NCBI RefSeq assembly: GCF_030063445.1
Contig: NZ_JASITD010000028.1
Span: 1-47,839 of the forward strand
Direction of reading: 5' to 3'
Length of the DNA stretch: 47,839 bases
Source: Hymenobacter sp. H14-R3
GTDB taxonomy: Bacteria; Bacteroidota; Bacteroidia; Cytophagales; Hymenobacteraceae
The notes under the pieces are model-generated. The model was not told the origin of the DNA. It saw only the letters and a program-made list of their open reading frames with translations, and did not search any database. Shown one piece after another: positions 31,955 to 40,075 of the stretch. The number at the start of each line of letters is the position of its first letter. The stretch's first letter is position 1. The position numbers were made by a program, and so were the translations under genes.

Positions 31955-32756
31955 CGGCGCCTCCTTCCTGCTGAGCCAGGCGCAGGCGCGCCAGCATGGC
32001 TTTCTTTTCCTCGAGCGTGAACAGGCCGAGCACGGCCGGCGCCGGCGCTATCGACTGGCCCAGGCTTGTGATGTCGAGCTTGGTAGTCATGCCGCGCCAC
32101 TTGGCCAGGTTGTCGAGGGCAGCGTCTGGGTCGCGCAGGGTGATGCCCGTGCCGTTACGGCCCTCGCTGATGCTCTTAATGAGGTCGAGTACTCCTAGCT
32201 CTTCCGCCTTCACGAGGTCGAGTGACATGCGGTACTTCTTGACGGGCGGGCCCTCAGCCTGGTAGGTAGCCGCCGGGTTCATCTCCAGCTCTACCTGGCA
32301 GCGGATGATGTCATTGCGCCGGCGCTGCTGGCTGTAGTAGTGGCGCTCGGCATCATCCTCATCCAACGTCTGGCGCTTGGCCACGCGCTCTTCAAAGTCC
32401 ACCTCGTACTCCAACTCAGCGATGCGCTCCAGCACGGGGCGCAGCACCTTGGTTTTCTCTTCGTACTCGACCTTGGTGTAGAAGTCGGAGAGGTCCACTC
32501 GCGCAATCCGGTCCCAGCGCGCCGCTATTTCTTCGGGGTCCATGCCAGCGATGTCGAGCACCGCTTTAATGGCAATTTTGATGTTAAGTATTGTTAAGAG
32601 CTGGCTTCCCTGAACACGGGCCGTTTTCTCGCTGTAACCTGCTGTGCGTGCAGCCTTTGCGCCATTCAGACATAGGCAAAAAGCCTCAACGAATTTGCGT
32701 CGTTGAGGCGAGAGAACTTTCAGGGCTTTTTTGGCGGCGTCGGACTGCTCTGACAT
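31947..32756 (-). CDS. Terminase small subunit
   Basis: 269 residues. The N-terminal RRKFVEAFCLCLNGAKAART followed by AGYSEKTARVQGSQLL is the helix-turn-helix of terminase_2-type small subunits, which recognise the packaging site. A central coiled-coil-like charged region should form the oligomer. The C-terminal part is longer than in many members. It is the first gene of the main late operon, two bases from the late promoter element. Confidence 0.88.
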   Translation of the reverse strand: MSEQSDAAKKALKVLSPQRRKFVEAFCLCLNGAKAARTAGYSEKTARVQGSQLLTILNIKIAIKAVLDIAGMDPEEIAARWDRIARVDLSDFYTKVEYEEKTKVLRPVLERIAELEYEVDFEERVAKRQTLDEDDAERHYYSQQRRRNDIIRCQVELEMNPAATYQAEGPPVKKYRMSLDLVKAEELGVLDLIKSISEGRNGTGITLRDPDAALDNLAKWRGMTTKLDITSLGQSIAPAPAVLGLFTLEEKKAMLARLRLAQQEGGADV

Positions 32757-32757
32757 G

Positions 32758-32837
32758 GTCCTTCGAAATTCCGACCCACCTCACCCCCTCGCAAACGCGC
32801 ACCCCCAAAAGCGTCACGGACTTGCCAAAAGCGTCAC
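32758..32837 (-). promoter_or_regulatory. Late promoter-like element of the terminase operon
   Basis: On the minus strand two GTGACGCTTTTGG boxes (32825-32837 and 32805-32817) 20 bp apart, then TTTG and GTCGGAATTTCGAAGGAC immediately before the terminase ATG. The proximal box ends 48 nt from the ATG, as in the tape measure copy. Confidence 0.75.
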
Positions 32838-32843
32838 GGGATT

Positions 32844-33053
32844 TCATTTGGCCGCCTGCTGGAGCAGGTAACGCAGCTGCCGGGTGCTTATATTCAGCTC
32901 GCGGGCAATGGTGGCGCGTACCCGACTGCTGGGCCAGCTGGGGTGCCTGGTAGCTACCTCGGTGACACGGGTAGCGGCCTTGGTCACCTCGCTGGCCAGG
33001 AACGTGCGGGGCAGTAGCGGGGTAGAAGAACAGGTGGTGGGAATGACGTACAT
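32844..33053 (-). CDS. Small Fis-like HTH protein, candidate late regulator
   Basis: 69 residues beginning MYVIPTTCSSTPLLPRTFLA. The C-terminal RATIARELNISTRQLRYLLQ is a helix-turn-helix of the Fis/NtrC C-terminal type. The stop codon lies only a few bases before the late promoter boxes, so the gene sits at the border of early and late regions. Position and HTH make it a candidate activator of late transcription; this is not shown. Confidence 0.6.
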   Translation of the reverse strand: MYVIPTTCSSTPLLPRTFLASEVTKAATRVTEVATRHPSWPSSRVRATIARELNISTRQLRYLLQQAAK

Positions 33054-33059
33054 GCAGAA

Positions 33060-33350
33060 TTAGGGCAGGGTGGTAATGATGCGGATGGCTTGGTCTGGGG
33101 TAAGCACAATGTGGTAGGGGGTGCCCCGCCACTCTTCCCGGAACTTGGCCTCGCCGGGCGTGAGCTGCCGGGCGCTGGGCGGCTGGGCAGGGTCTTTAAT
33201 CTCGAAAATGAACGTGCGGCCGCGGTAGCCGACCAGTAGGTCAAAACAGCCTTTTAGCTGATGCGTGTAGAGGATAGATGCGCCGACAGCCCGCAACGCT
33301 TTCACGATTGCGGGCTGGTTGGCATCGACGCGGGAGGCGGTGCGCAGCAT
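33060..33350 (-). CDS. VRR-NUC domain nuclease
   Basis: 96 residues from the ATG at 33350, overlapping the Lar-like stop (TAATG). The PD-(D/E)XK-type site is GCFDLLVGYRGRTFIFEIKD with Asp37, Glu50 and Lys52. VRR-NUC proteins in phages resemble Holliday junction resolvases. It lies with replication and recombination genes. Confidence 0.85.
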   Translation of the reverse strand: MLRTASRVDANQPAIVKALRAVGASILYTHQLKGCFDLLVGYRGRTFIFEIKDPAQPPSARQLTPGEAKFREEWRGTPYHIVLTPDQAIRIITTLP

Positions 33351-33634
33351 TAAACCGTCTCGATAGGAGCCGCGTGGCTGCGCGCCTCGCTGCTGCGGGT
33401 GTTCCACTCGGCGGCGGCCAGCTCGGCGTTATCGCACGTGCGGGTCTGGAGCATCACGGGGCAGGCATCGTTTTCGCATTCGATGTAGCAGCCGCGGCCG
33501 GTGAGGGGCAGGATGATGGGGACGCAGCCGCAGAAGGGGCAGTGGAGTAGGTCAGGCATGGGTGGGGGCTGCTGGGAATGGAGGTAGTCGGCTATCTCGC
33601 CAGCCGACACGGCGGGGTCATCGTAGGGGCTCAC
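33350..33634 (-). CDS. Lar-like restriction alleviation protein
   Basis: 94 residues with GTG start overlapping the previous stop; an internal ATG at 33559 (MPDLLHCPFCGC) gives the usual shorter Lar size and may be the true start. LLHCPFCGC and IECENDACPV form the zinc ribbon and ELAAAEWNTR is the closing Lar motif. Lar of Rac prophage reduces host type I restriction; whether this distant relative does so is unknown. Confidence 0.75.
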   Translation of the reverse strand: MSPYDDPAVSAGEIADYLHSQQPPPMPDLLHCPFCGCVPIILPLTGRGCYIECENDACPVMLQTRTCDNAELAAAEWNTRSSEARSHAAPIETV

Positions 33635-34125
33635 TTGCCTTGCAGGGCTAAGTATTCCGATTCGAGTATTTCAACCATGTCGGGGTGCGGGGCGCAGGTG
33701 CCGTGGCCAGTGTCGAGCAAAGCCACGCCCGTTTCTTCCTTCCACACGATACCAGGCCGCTGCGTGCGTCGGAAGCCGCCGCTTGCTTCATCTATCGTCA
33801 TTCCGGACTTGAAGCCAACCAGCTCGTTTAGCTCCGAGTCCTTCACCTCAGGTAGTGCGGCCAGCTCACTTACCAGCTCCCGATTCACTTTGAGGCTCAC
33901 CTTCGGATAGTAGTAGTCGGGGTATTGCAGCAGCTTGAAGTGCTCAGGCTTCTCTTTAAAGCACAACGCCCGAATGCCACCACCTACACCACGGCCACCC
34001 GAGTAGGCATAGGCACCACACTTGTTAGATAGTGCCTTAGCTACGACATCGGCCGCCTTTATCTTGTCGCGCAACTCCCCTATAGCTTCGTAGAGCGGGG
34101 TATTTGGAAGGATTTTGTATTTCAT
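33631..34125 (-). CDS. Early phage protein of unknown function
   Basis: 164 residues from the ATG at 34125 (MKYKILPNTPLYEAIGELRD). A helical N-terminus precedes a Gly-rich YAYSGGRGVGGGIRALCFKE and a mixed region (GMTIDEASGGFRRTQRPGIV; ALLDTGHGTCAPHPDMVEI). No family was recognised. The open frame upstream was rejected as non-coding. Confidence 0.65.
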   Translation of the reverse strand: MKYKILPNTPLYEAIGELRDKIKAADVVAKALSNKCGAYAYSGGRGVGGGIRALCFKEKPEHFKLLQYPDYYYPKVSLKVNRELVSELAALPEVKDSELNELVGFKSGMTIDEASGGFRRTQRPGIVWKEETGVALLDTGHGTCAPHPDMVEILESEYLALQGK

Positions 34126-34141
34126 TTGGTTGGGGTGGCCA

Positions 34142-34330
34142 CTAGGCCGCTTGAGGAGAGTGATTGAGGTGCTGGCGCTGCTGGCGTAGCAGCTGCTCGG
34201 CTTCGATGAGGGCCAGGCCCGGCCCACCGCGCTGGCGGTAGTAGGCCAGCAGGTGCGCGAATCGAGCGCTGTCGGCTTCGCGGATAGCGCGGCGCACGGC
34301 CACGGCCATCTGGCGAGAGTAGGCCTCCAT
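34142..34330 (-). CDS. Small basic early protein
   Basis: 62 residues starting MEAYSRQMAVAVRRAIREAD; Arg/Ala/Gln-rich helices, no recognised domain. The start follows the DnaB stop directly (TAAATG), so it is probably coupled to helicase translation. Confidence 0.55.
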   Translation of the reverse strand: MEAYSRQMAVAVRRAIREADSARFAHLLAYYRQRGGPGLALIEAEQLLRQQRQHLNHSPQAA

Positions 34331-35824
34331 TTAGAAGGGCGCGTCAGGTGGGGCCTTCTGAAAGGGCGCGGGCTGCCCGAAGTCGCCGGCGGTGCTCACA
34401 GCAATGACGCGGGGCTGGAACTCAGCGGCCGCCGGCGGTAGCTCCGCACTGGCCGGCGCATCACCCAGGTCGTAGAGCAGGCCGCGCTTGAGCTCGCAGC
34501 CCACGATGATTTCGCCCACGCTGCCATTGCGGTTCTTGGCGATGTCCATCAGCAGCGTGCCCTCGGTCGGGCTGCCATCCTCGTACTCCTCGATTTTGTA
34601 ATACTCGCCTCTCCACAGGAACATGATGATATCGGCGTCCTGCTCGATGGCGCCCGACTCGCGCAGGTCACTGAGCTGCGGGCGCTTCTGGCCACCGCGC
34701 TTCTCCACATCCCGACTCAGCTGGCTCAGGGCCACCACCGGCACCATAAGCTCTTTGGCCAGCTCCTTGAGGCCGCGGCTGATGCTGCTGATTTCCTGCT
34801 CCCGGTTGCCGCGGCTCTTCTGGTCACCTTTCATCAGCTGTATGTAGTCCACCATGACCAGGCCCAGCGGGTGTTCCGCATGCAGGCGGGCGCACTTGGC
34901 CCGCACCTGCTGGATGGAGAGCCCGGGCGTGTCGTCGATGTGCAGGCGGTGGCCCAGGGTTTTAAGGCGCTTGGCCTTCTCCCGGATGCTGGCCACCTCG
35001 GGCGCGCCGCCCTCGATGTTGCCGCGGCGCAGGTCGGAGTTGGAGTAGCCTTCCACTTCGCTCGACACCAGGCGCTGCACAAGCTGCGCCGCCGGCATCT
35101 CCAGCGAGAAGATGGCCGTGTGTTTGTCGTGATCGAGCGAGGCCTCCCGGGCCTGGGCCAGCATCACGGCCGTCTTACCCATCGCCGGGCGGGCGGCAAT
35201 CACCACGAGGTCGCCGGGCTGCCAGCCGCCGGTAGCGTCGTTGAGCTGCGTGAGGCCGGTGGGCACGCCCGTGAGGCCTGGCTTCAGTACGTCGGCTTCG
35301 AGCTTGGCAAACACGGCGTCGAAGTGGTCGGCTACAGTCTGGGCGGGGCGCTGGTCGATAACCTGGTGCAGGCTGGTGAACTGCATTTGCAGCTCCGCTA
35401 GCACCTCCAGCGGGTCAAGGCCCTCGTCGTAGGCCTTGGCCTGCGCCTTGGTGGTGGCCTCAATCATCACCCGGCGCATGTACTGCTGCAAGATGATGCG
35501 GCTGTGCGTGTCGAGGTTGGCGGCCGAGTTGACGTGCATGGTGAGGCCGGCCACGTAGGCCATGCCGCCGGCGCGCTCCAGGGTGCCTTTGCCCTTGAGG
35601 TACTGCACGACGGTGAGCTGGTCCACGGCCTGGCTCTCCGTAGCGAGGGCCTGAATAGCAGCGTAAATCAGCTGGTGCTCAGCCTTGTAGAAGGCCAGCT
35701 CGGGTAGCTGGCTCAGCACTTGGCCCACGCTGGGCTTTTCCAGCAGCATGGCGCCCAGCACCGCCCGCTCGAATTGCAAGGCCTGGGGCGGCAGGTGGGT
35801 TGATTTAGGGATGGGGACGTTCAT
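34331..35824 (-). CDS. Replicative DNA helicase, DnaB family
   Basis: 497 residues. Hexameric 5' to 3' helicase of the replication fork. The N-terminal domain starts about residue 12 (PPQALQFERAVLGAMLLEKP), then a linker and the RecA-like ATPase with Walker A ARPAMGKT (residues 211-218), SLEMPAAQLVQRL, Walker B-like LVMVDYIQLM and RESGAIEQDADIIMFLWR. The C-terminal extension is Pro/Ala-rich. It follows the origin-containing gene by about 20 nt. Confidence 0.94.
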   Translation of the reverse strand: MNVPIPKSTHLPPQALQFERAVLGAMLLEKPSVGQVLSQLPELAFYKAEHQLIYAAIQALATESQAVDQLTVVQYLKGKGTLERAGGMAYVAGLTMHVNSAANLDTHSRIILQQYMRRVMIEATTKAQAKAYDEGLDPLEVLAELQMQFTSLHQVIDQRPAQTVADHFDAVFAKLEADVLKPGLTGVPTGLTQLNDATGGWQPGDLVVIAARPAMGKTAVMLAQAREASLDHDKHTAIFSLEMPAAQLVQRLVSSEVEGYSNSDLRRGNIEGGAPEVASIREKAKRLKTLGHRLHIDDTPGLSIQQVRAKCARLHAEHPLGLVMVDYIQLMKGDQKSRGNREQEISSISRGLKELAKELMVPVVALSQLSRDVEKRGGQKRPQLSDLRESGAIEQDADIIMFLWRGEYYKIEEYEDGSPTEGTLLMDIAKNRNGSVGEIIVGCELKRGLLYDLGDAPASAELPPAAAEFQPRVIAVSTAGDFGQPAPFQKAPPDAPF

Positions 35825-35845
35825 AAAATACTTTAGATGAGAGGG

Positions 35846-36781
35846 TTAAGCCCAGCTTTGGGCCTTTAGCTTGGCGGGGGAAGTGCCGGCGCGGGCAGGG
35901 GTCTGGGTGGTTAAGGCCTCGCCGGGCCGCTGGCGGGTTTCGGCCGCCACGGCGGCCCAGTCACAGCCGCACCACTCGCCGCCGGCATAGTCATCAGCGT
36001 AGGCACCGAGCCAGTCAGTGAGGCGGTGGGCACGAATGCCGGACTTTTCACGGGTGAGGCGGTAGCCAGCGAATTGCTCCTGCACTTCGGCCAGGCGGTC
36101 CAACTGGGCCAGGCGCTTAGTGAAGGCGCAGATGAGGGCAAATTTTTGGAAATTCTTCTGCTCCGAAATCTTCCACAGCTGGCCCATTGTCACGGCGAGC
36201 TGCTTGGCTTCGGTAGCGAGGGCCTCCGGAAGCTGGGCAGCCTCCGATTTCGGGGGGGCTTCGCAACGGGGGGCACTAACTTCTTTTTTGGCTGATAGAG
36301 GGGCGAGAGTTATTTCCTCCGCAGCCTCACCCGCCTTTTTTTTTGGTTGGTCTTTCTCTAGAACTATGTCTGGTCTATTCCTTATAGGTGGTGAATTATT
36401 CACCATGAGATGTAACGTTTTGGGTAATTCGGTTACATCCTGTGGTGAATTATTCACCATGACTTGCGCCGGTTGTGGTGAATTATTCACTATTGTGGGC
36501 AGCCAGTCAGCCGCCGGGCCGTAGTTCAATTCCCACCCGCGGCTGTTGCTGTCGAAGTGCAGCAGGCCCCGCTCGGCTAGCTGGGCTACGGCCCGGCCGA
36601 ACGTGTTCTTGTCACAGGGCAGGTCGGCATAGACCTGGTTAGCGCGGCGGTAGAGCACGGCCGGCCAGCGCGCGCGGTTGAACTCGTTCAGCCAGTACAT
36701 GTACAGTTTGCTGGCCAGCGCCGGAATAGGCTGCTGGTTATTAAGCTGAAAGAATTGGTCGTGGAGCTCGAAGAAGGTCAT
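35846..36781 (-). CDS. Replication initiator-like protein (phage O-type) with internal origin repeats
   Basis: 311 residues beginning MTFFELHDQFFQLNNQQPIP. The N-terminal part (LYRRANQVYADLPCDKNTFG followed by RAVAQLAERGLLHFD) is a winged helix-turn-helix. A low-complexity linker contains three V-N-N-S-P motifs, which are encoded by the palindromic origin repeats. The C-terminal part has a helical domain that may bind DnaB, and a region with DWLGAYADDYAGGEWCGCDW. The place just before dnaB and the internal repeats are the layout of lambda O. Confidence 0.75.
   Translation of the reverse strand: MTFFELHDQFFQLNNQQPIPALASKLYMYWLNEFNRARWPAVLYRRANQVYADLPCDKNTFGRAVAQLAERGLLHFDSNSRGWELNYGPAADWLPTIVNNSPQPAQVMVNNSPQDVTELPKTLHLMVNNSPPIRNRPDIVLEKDQPKKKAGEAAEEITLAPLSAKKEVSAPRCEAPPKSEAAQLPEALATEAKQLAVTMGQLWKISEQKNFQKFALICAFTKRLAQLDRLAEVQEQFAGYRLTREKSGIRAHRLTDWLGAYADDYAGGEWCGCDWAAVAAETRQRPGEALTTQTPARAGTSPAKLKAQSWA
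36390..36491. promoter_or_regulatory. Probable replication origin repeats
   Basis: GGTGAATTATTCACC occurs at 36390-36404 and 36444-36458, and with one change (last base) at 36477-36491. Each is a palindrome with a one-base centre. Between the first two is an inverted repeat GATGTAAC (36409-36416) / GTTACATC (36432-36439). This is an AT-rich island in GC-rich DNA inside the initiator gene. Confidence 0.7.
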
Positions 36782-36787
36782 CGGGAA

Positions 36788-37783
36788 TTAGGCAGCGAAA
36801 AGGGTGGGGATGGCGGCTGCCTTAGCCTTGGGTTTAGCGGTGCCGGTCGCGTTGAGCAAGTCGGCCGTGATGGGCTGCGCCTGGTGCATGTGTTGCAGCA
36901 GCTTGGCCGTCATCAGCACGTCGGCCATGGCGCGGTGGGCACCGGTGTTGCTGATGCCGAAGCGGGCGCACAACTCCCCCAACTTGTGGGGCGCGGGGTA
37001 GCGGCGGGTGGCCACTACCTGCGTGCACAGGAAGGAATTGGGTAGCGCCTGGTAGGCACCGAGGCGGGCGCGGGTGGCGTTGACGAAGCGCAGGTCGAAG
37101 GTGACGTTGTGCCCTACTAGCAGCGAGTCGCCGGCCACGCGCCGGAACTCCTTCATCACATCCAAAGCCTCAGGCGCGTGAAACACCTGCTTGGTGCTGA
37201 TGCCCGTGAGTTCCGTAATCCGGGGCGGGATGTAGCCGGTGTAGCGCACGAAGGACTGCATGCTGTCTACTGGCTTGCCGTTGGTATAGCGGGTAGCGGC
37301 TATTTCTAGCAGGTGGTCCTTCTCGTGGCTGAAGCCAGTGGTTTCGCAGTCGAATACCGTGTAGTCGTCGAGAATGCCGGCGAGCACAGCCGGGGTCTGG
37401 GCTAGGGCCACAGGGGGCTGCTCCAGGGCCACGGCCATCAACTCCAGTGCGCCAGCTTCCTCAGCGCCGTGCTGGTTGCGGGCGGCCCCACCACGCAGCA
37501 GCTTCCGGGCGGCCTGCTCATCACGCACCTTCTTGAGCGCCAGGCGCAGGGCCTGCACGTGGCGCAGCTTGGCCGCGCGGTAAGCATCGCGGGTGCTCAT
37601 CACCACGCCGGCCGGCAGCCACAGCTTCGGGTAGAGGCACGTGAAGCTGATTTTATCCTCGCGCTCGGTCACGCTGGAGAGGCGGCCGTCGGCCGTCAGC
37701 TCGAAGTGCTCCCGTCGCCAGGAACACTTCTCGCTGCTCAGCCCCGCGTGGTGCAGGAAGTAGAAGGCTGGCTGGCTGCTCAT
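36788..37783 (-). CDS. DnaQ-like 3'-5' exonuclease
   Basis: 331 residues. About 135 residues of unrecognised N-terminal sequence precede a DEDDh exonuclease: Asp145 and Glu147 in TVFDCETTGF, GHNVTFDLRFVNATRARLG and HRAMADVLMTAKLL. It is the fold of DNA polymerase III epsilon. Beside recT and ParB-like genes it may take part in recombination or repair. The start overlaps the ParB-like stop (ATGA). Confidence 0.88.
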   Translation of the reverse strand: MSSQPAFYFLHHAGLSSEKCSWRREHFELTADGRLSSVTEREDKISFTCLYPKLWLPAGVVMSTRDAYRAAKLRHVQALRLALKKVRDEQAARKLLRGGAARNQHGAEEAGALELMAVALEQPPVALAQTPAVLAGILDDYTVFDCETTGFSHEKDHLLEIAATRYTNGKPVDSMQSFVRYTGYIPPRITELTGISTKQVFHAPEALDVMKEFRRVAGDSLLVGHNVTFDLRFVNATRARLGAYQALPNSFLCTQVVATRRYPAPHKLGELCARFGISNTGAHRAMADVLMTAKLLQHMHQAQPITADLLNATGTAKPKAKAAAIPTLFAA

Positions 37784-39936
37784 GCGGTGGCCTCCTGCTT
37801 TTTGCCCTTGCTGTAGTATCGCACTTGCACCCGGTTCTCAGCTTGCTTAGCCACATTAAAAGCAGGCTGGTAGCTGATAGGCAGTGCGTTCACCAGCGTC
37901 GCTTGGGTGCCAGTGTATTCGGTTTGCTCTAAACCATCGCGGATTTTCAAGTCGAAGAATAGGGCCACCTTTTCCAGCACGTCAGGCATCGCAGCCAGTT
38001 GCCGATTGAGGTATAGGTAGTGGGGGCTGTCGCCTTTGTTGCTCCACGTGCTTACCAACTCTGCCTCAGTGGGTTCTTCCCAGCCATAGCAACCTGTTAA
38101 GTGACTCAGCATATCGTTGGGCGTGCGGGTCTTGCCGAACGTGAGCGACCGTTTCAACCAATGGTCGAGCAGCGCGTGAGCTGCCCCGATGCCCGCCGTT
38201 GGGTCGAGCAACTCGGCCGTGAACGTTTCGCGCAGCTTGTCAGCCAGTAGCTCATTCGTCATCTTTTTGATGCGATTGGTTCGAATGGCTGCTGCGCGTT
38301 CAGCTTTATTATCCTGGGCCACCGCCTGCGCATCGGGCGCGCCCTTGCTGAGTTTTACCCAGTTGATAGCGCCCGCATCGGTACCATCTACCATCAGGGC
38401 TGCTACCGCGCCCTTGTCACCTTCTTTCGCGCGGTCATAGAACTTATACCCCAGCGCACCAGCGGGTGGGGTAGCATAGCTGCTGGAAATCTGCGGCACG
38501 TTAGTACCCGAAAACTCTTTCTTGCGGCGCTCTAAAAAAGCCTGTTTCTTGTCTGCAAAGCAGCCGGAATCCAGGCACTTACCAGCCGTTGGGTCAGTGC
38601 CTGCCTCGTCAAATAGGCCGCGGCTATTAGCGCTGTTTTTGGGGCAGGTGGTGCAAGGGCCGGCAACCGGGCACAGCGTAGCGTCTGCCTTGTCGAAAGC
38701 TGCACCAGCCAGCTGGCGTAGTACTTCCTGAGTAATGGCGTGGTGAATGCTACTAGCACTGAGCGGCGTGCTTTGCTTCAGCTCCCAGGCCTGAGAGGAT
38801 TCCATCCACTTCTTTACTACGACCTGGCTGTGAGCCGGCAGTCGGGCCAGCTCGTGGGCGGCCACCAACGGCAAACGCTCCCCCTCGAGGAGTTCCATCC
38901 AAAAGGGAATGAGGGCTACCAGCTTGGCGCGCTGCAACACGAACTTCACGGGCTTGCCTACGCGCTGGGCAATCTCTTCAGCAGACAGGTGGCTAGCCAG
39001 CAGCTTGCTGAACGCCGTGGCCTCATCGGCCGGGCGCACATCGACACGCTGCAAGTTCTCCAGCAGCTGCACCTCCAGAAACTCCCGGTCGGTGAGCGTG
39101 CGGATGACGGCCGGAATGGTCGCCTGCTCAGCCAGCTTCGACGCCCGGTACCGGCGCTCGCCGGCCACTAGCTCAAACTTGCCGACCTCGGTACCATGCG
39201 GCCGCACCGTGATGGGGGCAATAACGCCTTGAGCTTTGATGCTGTTGGCCAGCTCTGCCAGGGCCGTTTCGTCGAAGACTTTACGGGTGTTGCTCGTCAC
39301 CACGATGTCGGCCAGCAGTACCAGCTTCATCTTGGTAGGCGTGTATACCAGTGCCGGCGCTGCTTCCGCAACTGGCTCAGGTGCAGCCGCTTGCTGCCCT
39401 AGCTCGGTAGCCCGGTAGGCAAGGGGCGCGCCATCGGTGTACTCAATTAGCTTTTCGCGGATTAACTCGGCCAGCAGCGGCTCGGCATCACCACTCACGT
39501 TAGCCGCTGGTGCTTCGCCAAGAATAATAATTTTTTCCAGTAAATCCCAGGCATCCATGCTGATAGCAACCTCATCGGCAGACTTGGCCACCGGTGCGGG
39601 TGCTTTGCTGGGCGCGCCCACATTATCACCGAGCACAGCCAGTAGCCTCAAATAGCAAGGCAGGATGCGCCGGTTGTTCAGGTTCGGCTCATCCTCGTGA
39701 ACCTCCACCTCAATGCTGCGGCTTTGGGCGTCGTAGTTCCCTACTATCGTTACCAGCTTGCCCGACAGGCGTTTGCTGATGTCGGGTAGCACGTGGGCCT
39801 TGTCGCCTTCCAGCAACGTGTGGCCGTTACAGTCGAGCCAGGGCAGGTCTGCCTCAGGCACAATAGGAGCCGGCGCGGGTGCCGGCATCACGTCTGGCTC
39901 GCCTACAGCAGCCAGTACTTTTTTAGCTTTTGCCAT
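37780..39936 (-). CDS. Large ParB-like protein
   Basis: 718 residues from the ATG at 39936 (MAKAKKVLAAVGEPDVMPAP); the frame stays open upstream, but that would cover the tRNA-like gene and lose the ribosome-side AAAGGT spacing. The ParB N-terminal domain lies at about residues 203-310 with GERRYRAS and ENLQRVDVRP, followed by the HTH (LSAEEIAQRVGKPVKFVLQR). A cysteine-rich segment (CPVAGPCTTCPKNS) and a long C-terminal part follow. ParB-domain proteins may be CTPases for partition, but no parA is seen, so regulation or recombination is equally possible. Confidence 0.85.
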   Translation of the reverse strand: MAKAKKVLAAVGEPDVMPAPAPAPIVPEADLPWLDCNGHTLLEGDKAHVLPDISKRLSGKLVTIVGNYDAQSRSIEVEVHEDEPNLNNRRILPCYLRLLAVLGDNVGAPSKAPAPVAKSADEVAISMDAWDLLEKIIILGEAPAANVSGDAEPLLAELIREKLIEYTDGAPLAYRATELGQQAAAPEPVAEAAPALVYTPTKMKLVLLADIVVTSNTRKVFDETALAELANSIKAQGVIAPITVRPHGTEVGKFELVAGERRYRASKLAEQATIPAVIRTLTDREFLEVQLLENLQRVDVRPADEATAFSKLLASHLSAEEIAQRVGKPVKFVLQRAKLVALIPFWMELLEGERLPLVAAHELARLPAHSQVVVKKWMESSQAWELKQSTPLSASSIHHAITQEVLRQLAGAAFDKADATLCPVAGPCTTCPKNSANSRGLFDEAGTDPTAGKCLDSGCFADKKQAFLERRKKEFSGTNVPQISSSYATPPAGALGYKFYDRAKEGDKGAVAALMVDGTDAGAINWVKLSKGAPDAQAVAQDNKAERAAAIRTNRIKKMTNELLADKLRETFTAELLDPTAGIGAAHALLDHWLKRSLTFGKTRTPNDMLSHLTGCYGWEEPTEAELVSTWSNKGDSPHYLYLNRQLAAMPDVLEKVALFFDLKIRDGLEQTEYTGTQATLVNALPISYQPAFNVAKQAENRVQVRYYSKGKKQEATA

Positions 39937-39968
39937 ACCTTTGAGTGTGTTAGGTTGAAAAAGTGAGT

Positions 39969-39992
39969 GGGCCACCGTTACCGCGGTGGCCC
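39969..39992. terminator. Hairpin between ParB-like gene and tRNA-like sequence
   Basis: GGGCCACCG, loop TTACCG, CGGTGGCCC. The plus strand follows with TTTCTC. On the minus strand it lies just behind the tRNA-like sequence and may end or process its transcript. Confidence 0.5.
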
Positions 39993-39999
39993 TTTCTCG

Positions 40000-40068
40000 T
40001 CGGGGTGGCAGGAATCGAACCTGCGTCAATGGCCGCAATGGCCGTCTTTCCAATTGGACGACACCCCG
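40000..40068 (-). tRNA. Degenerate tRNA-like gene, anticodon uncertain
   Basis: On the minus strand a perfect acceptor stem (CGGGGTG with CACCCCG), a D arm with TTGG in its loop and a perfect T arm (GCAGG-TTCGATT-CCTGC) are present, with discriminator A. The anticodon part is too short by about four bases: GGCC-ATTGC-GGCC gives a four-pair stem and five-base loop where seven are expected. It lies between recT and the ParB-like gene. It is either a decayed or deliberately reduced tRNA, so no amino acid is assigned. Confidence 0.6.
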
Positions 40069-40075
40069 GAGGCAG

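Noticed and set aside
36390..36491. Three V-N-N-S-P repeats as a protein repeat domain
   Set aside because: The DNA is conserved as palindromes, third copy included, so the constraint is at the DNA level.
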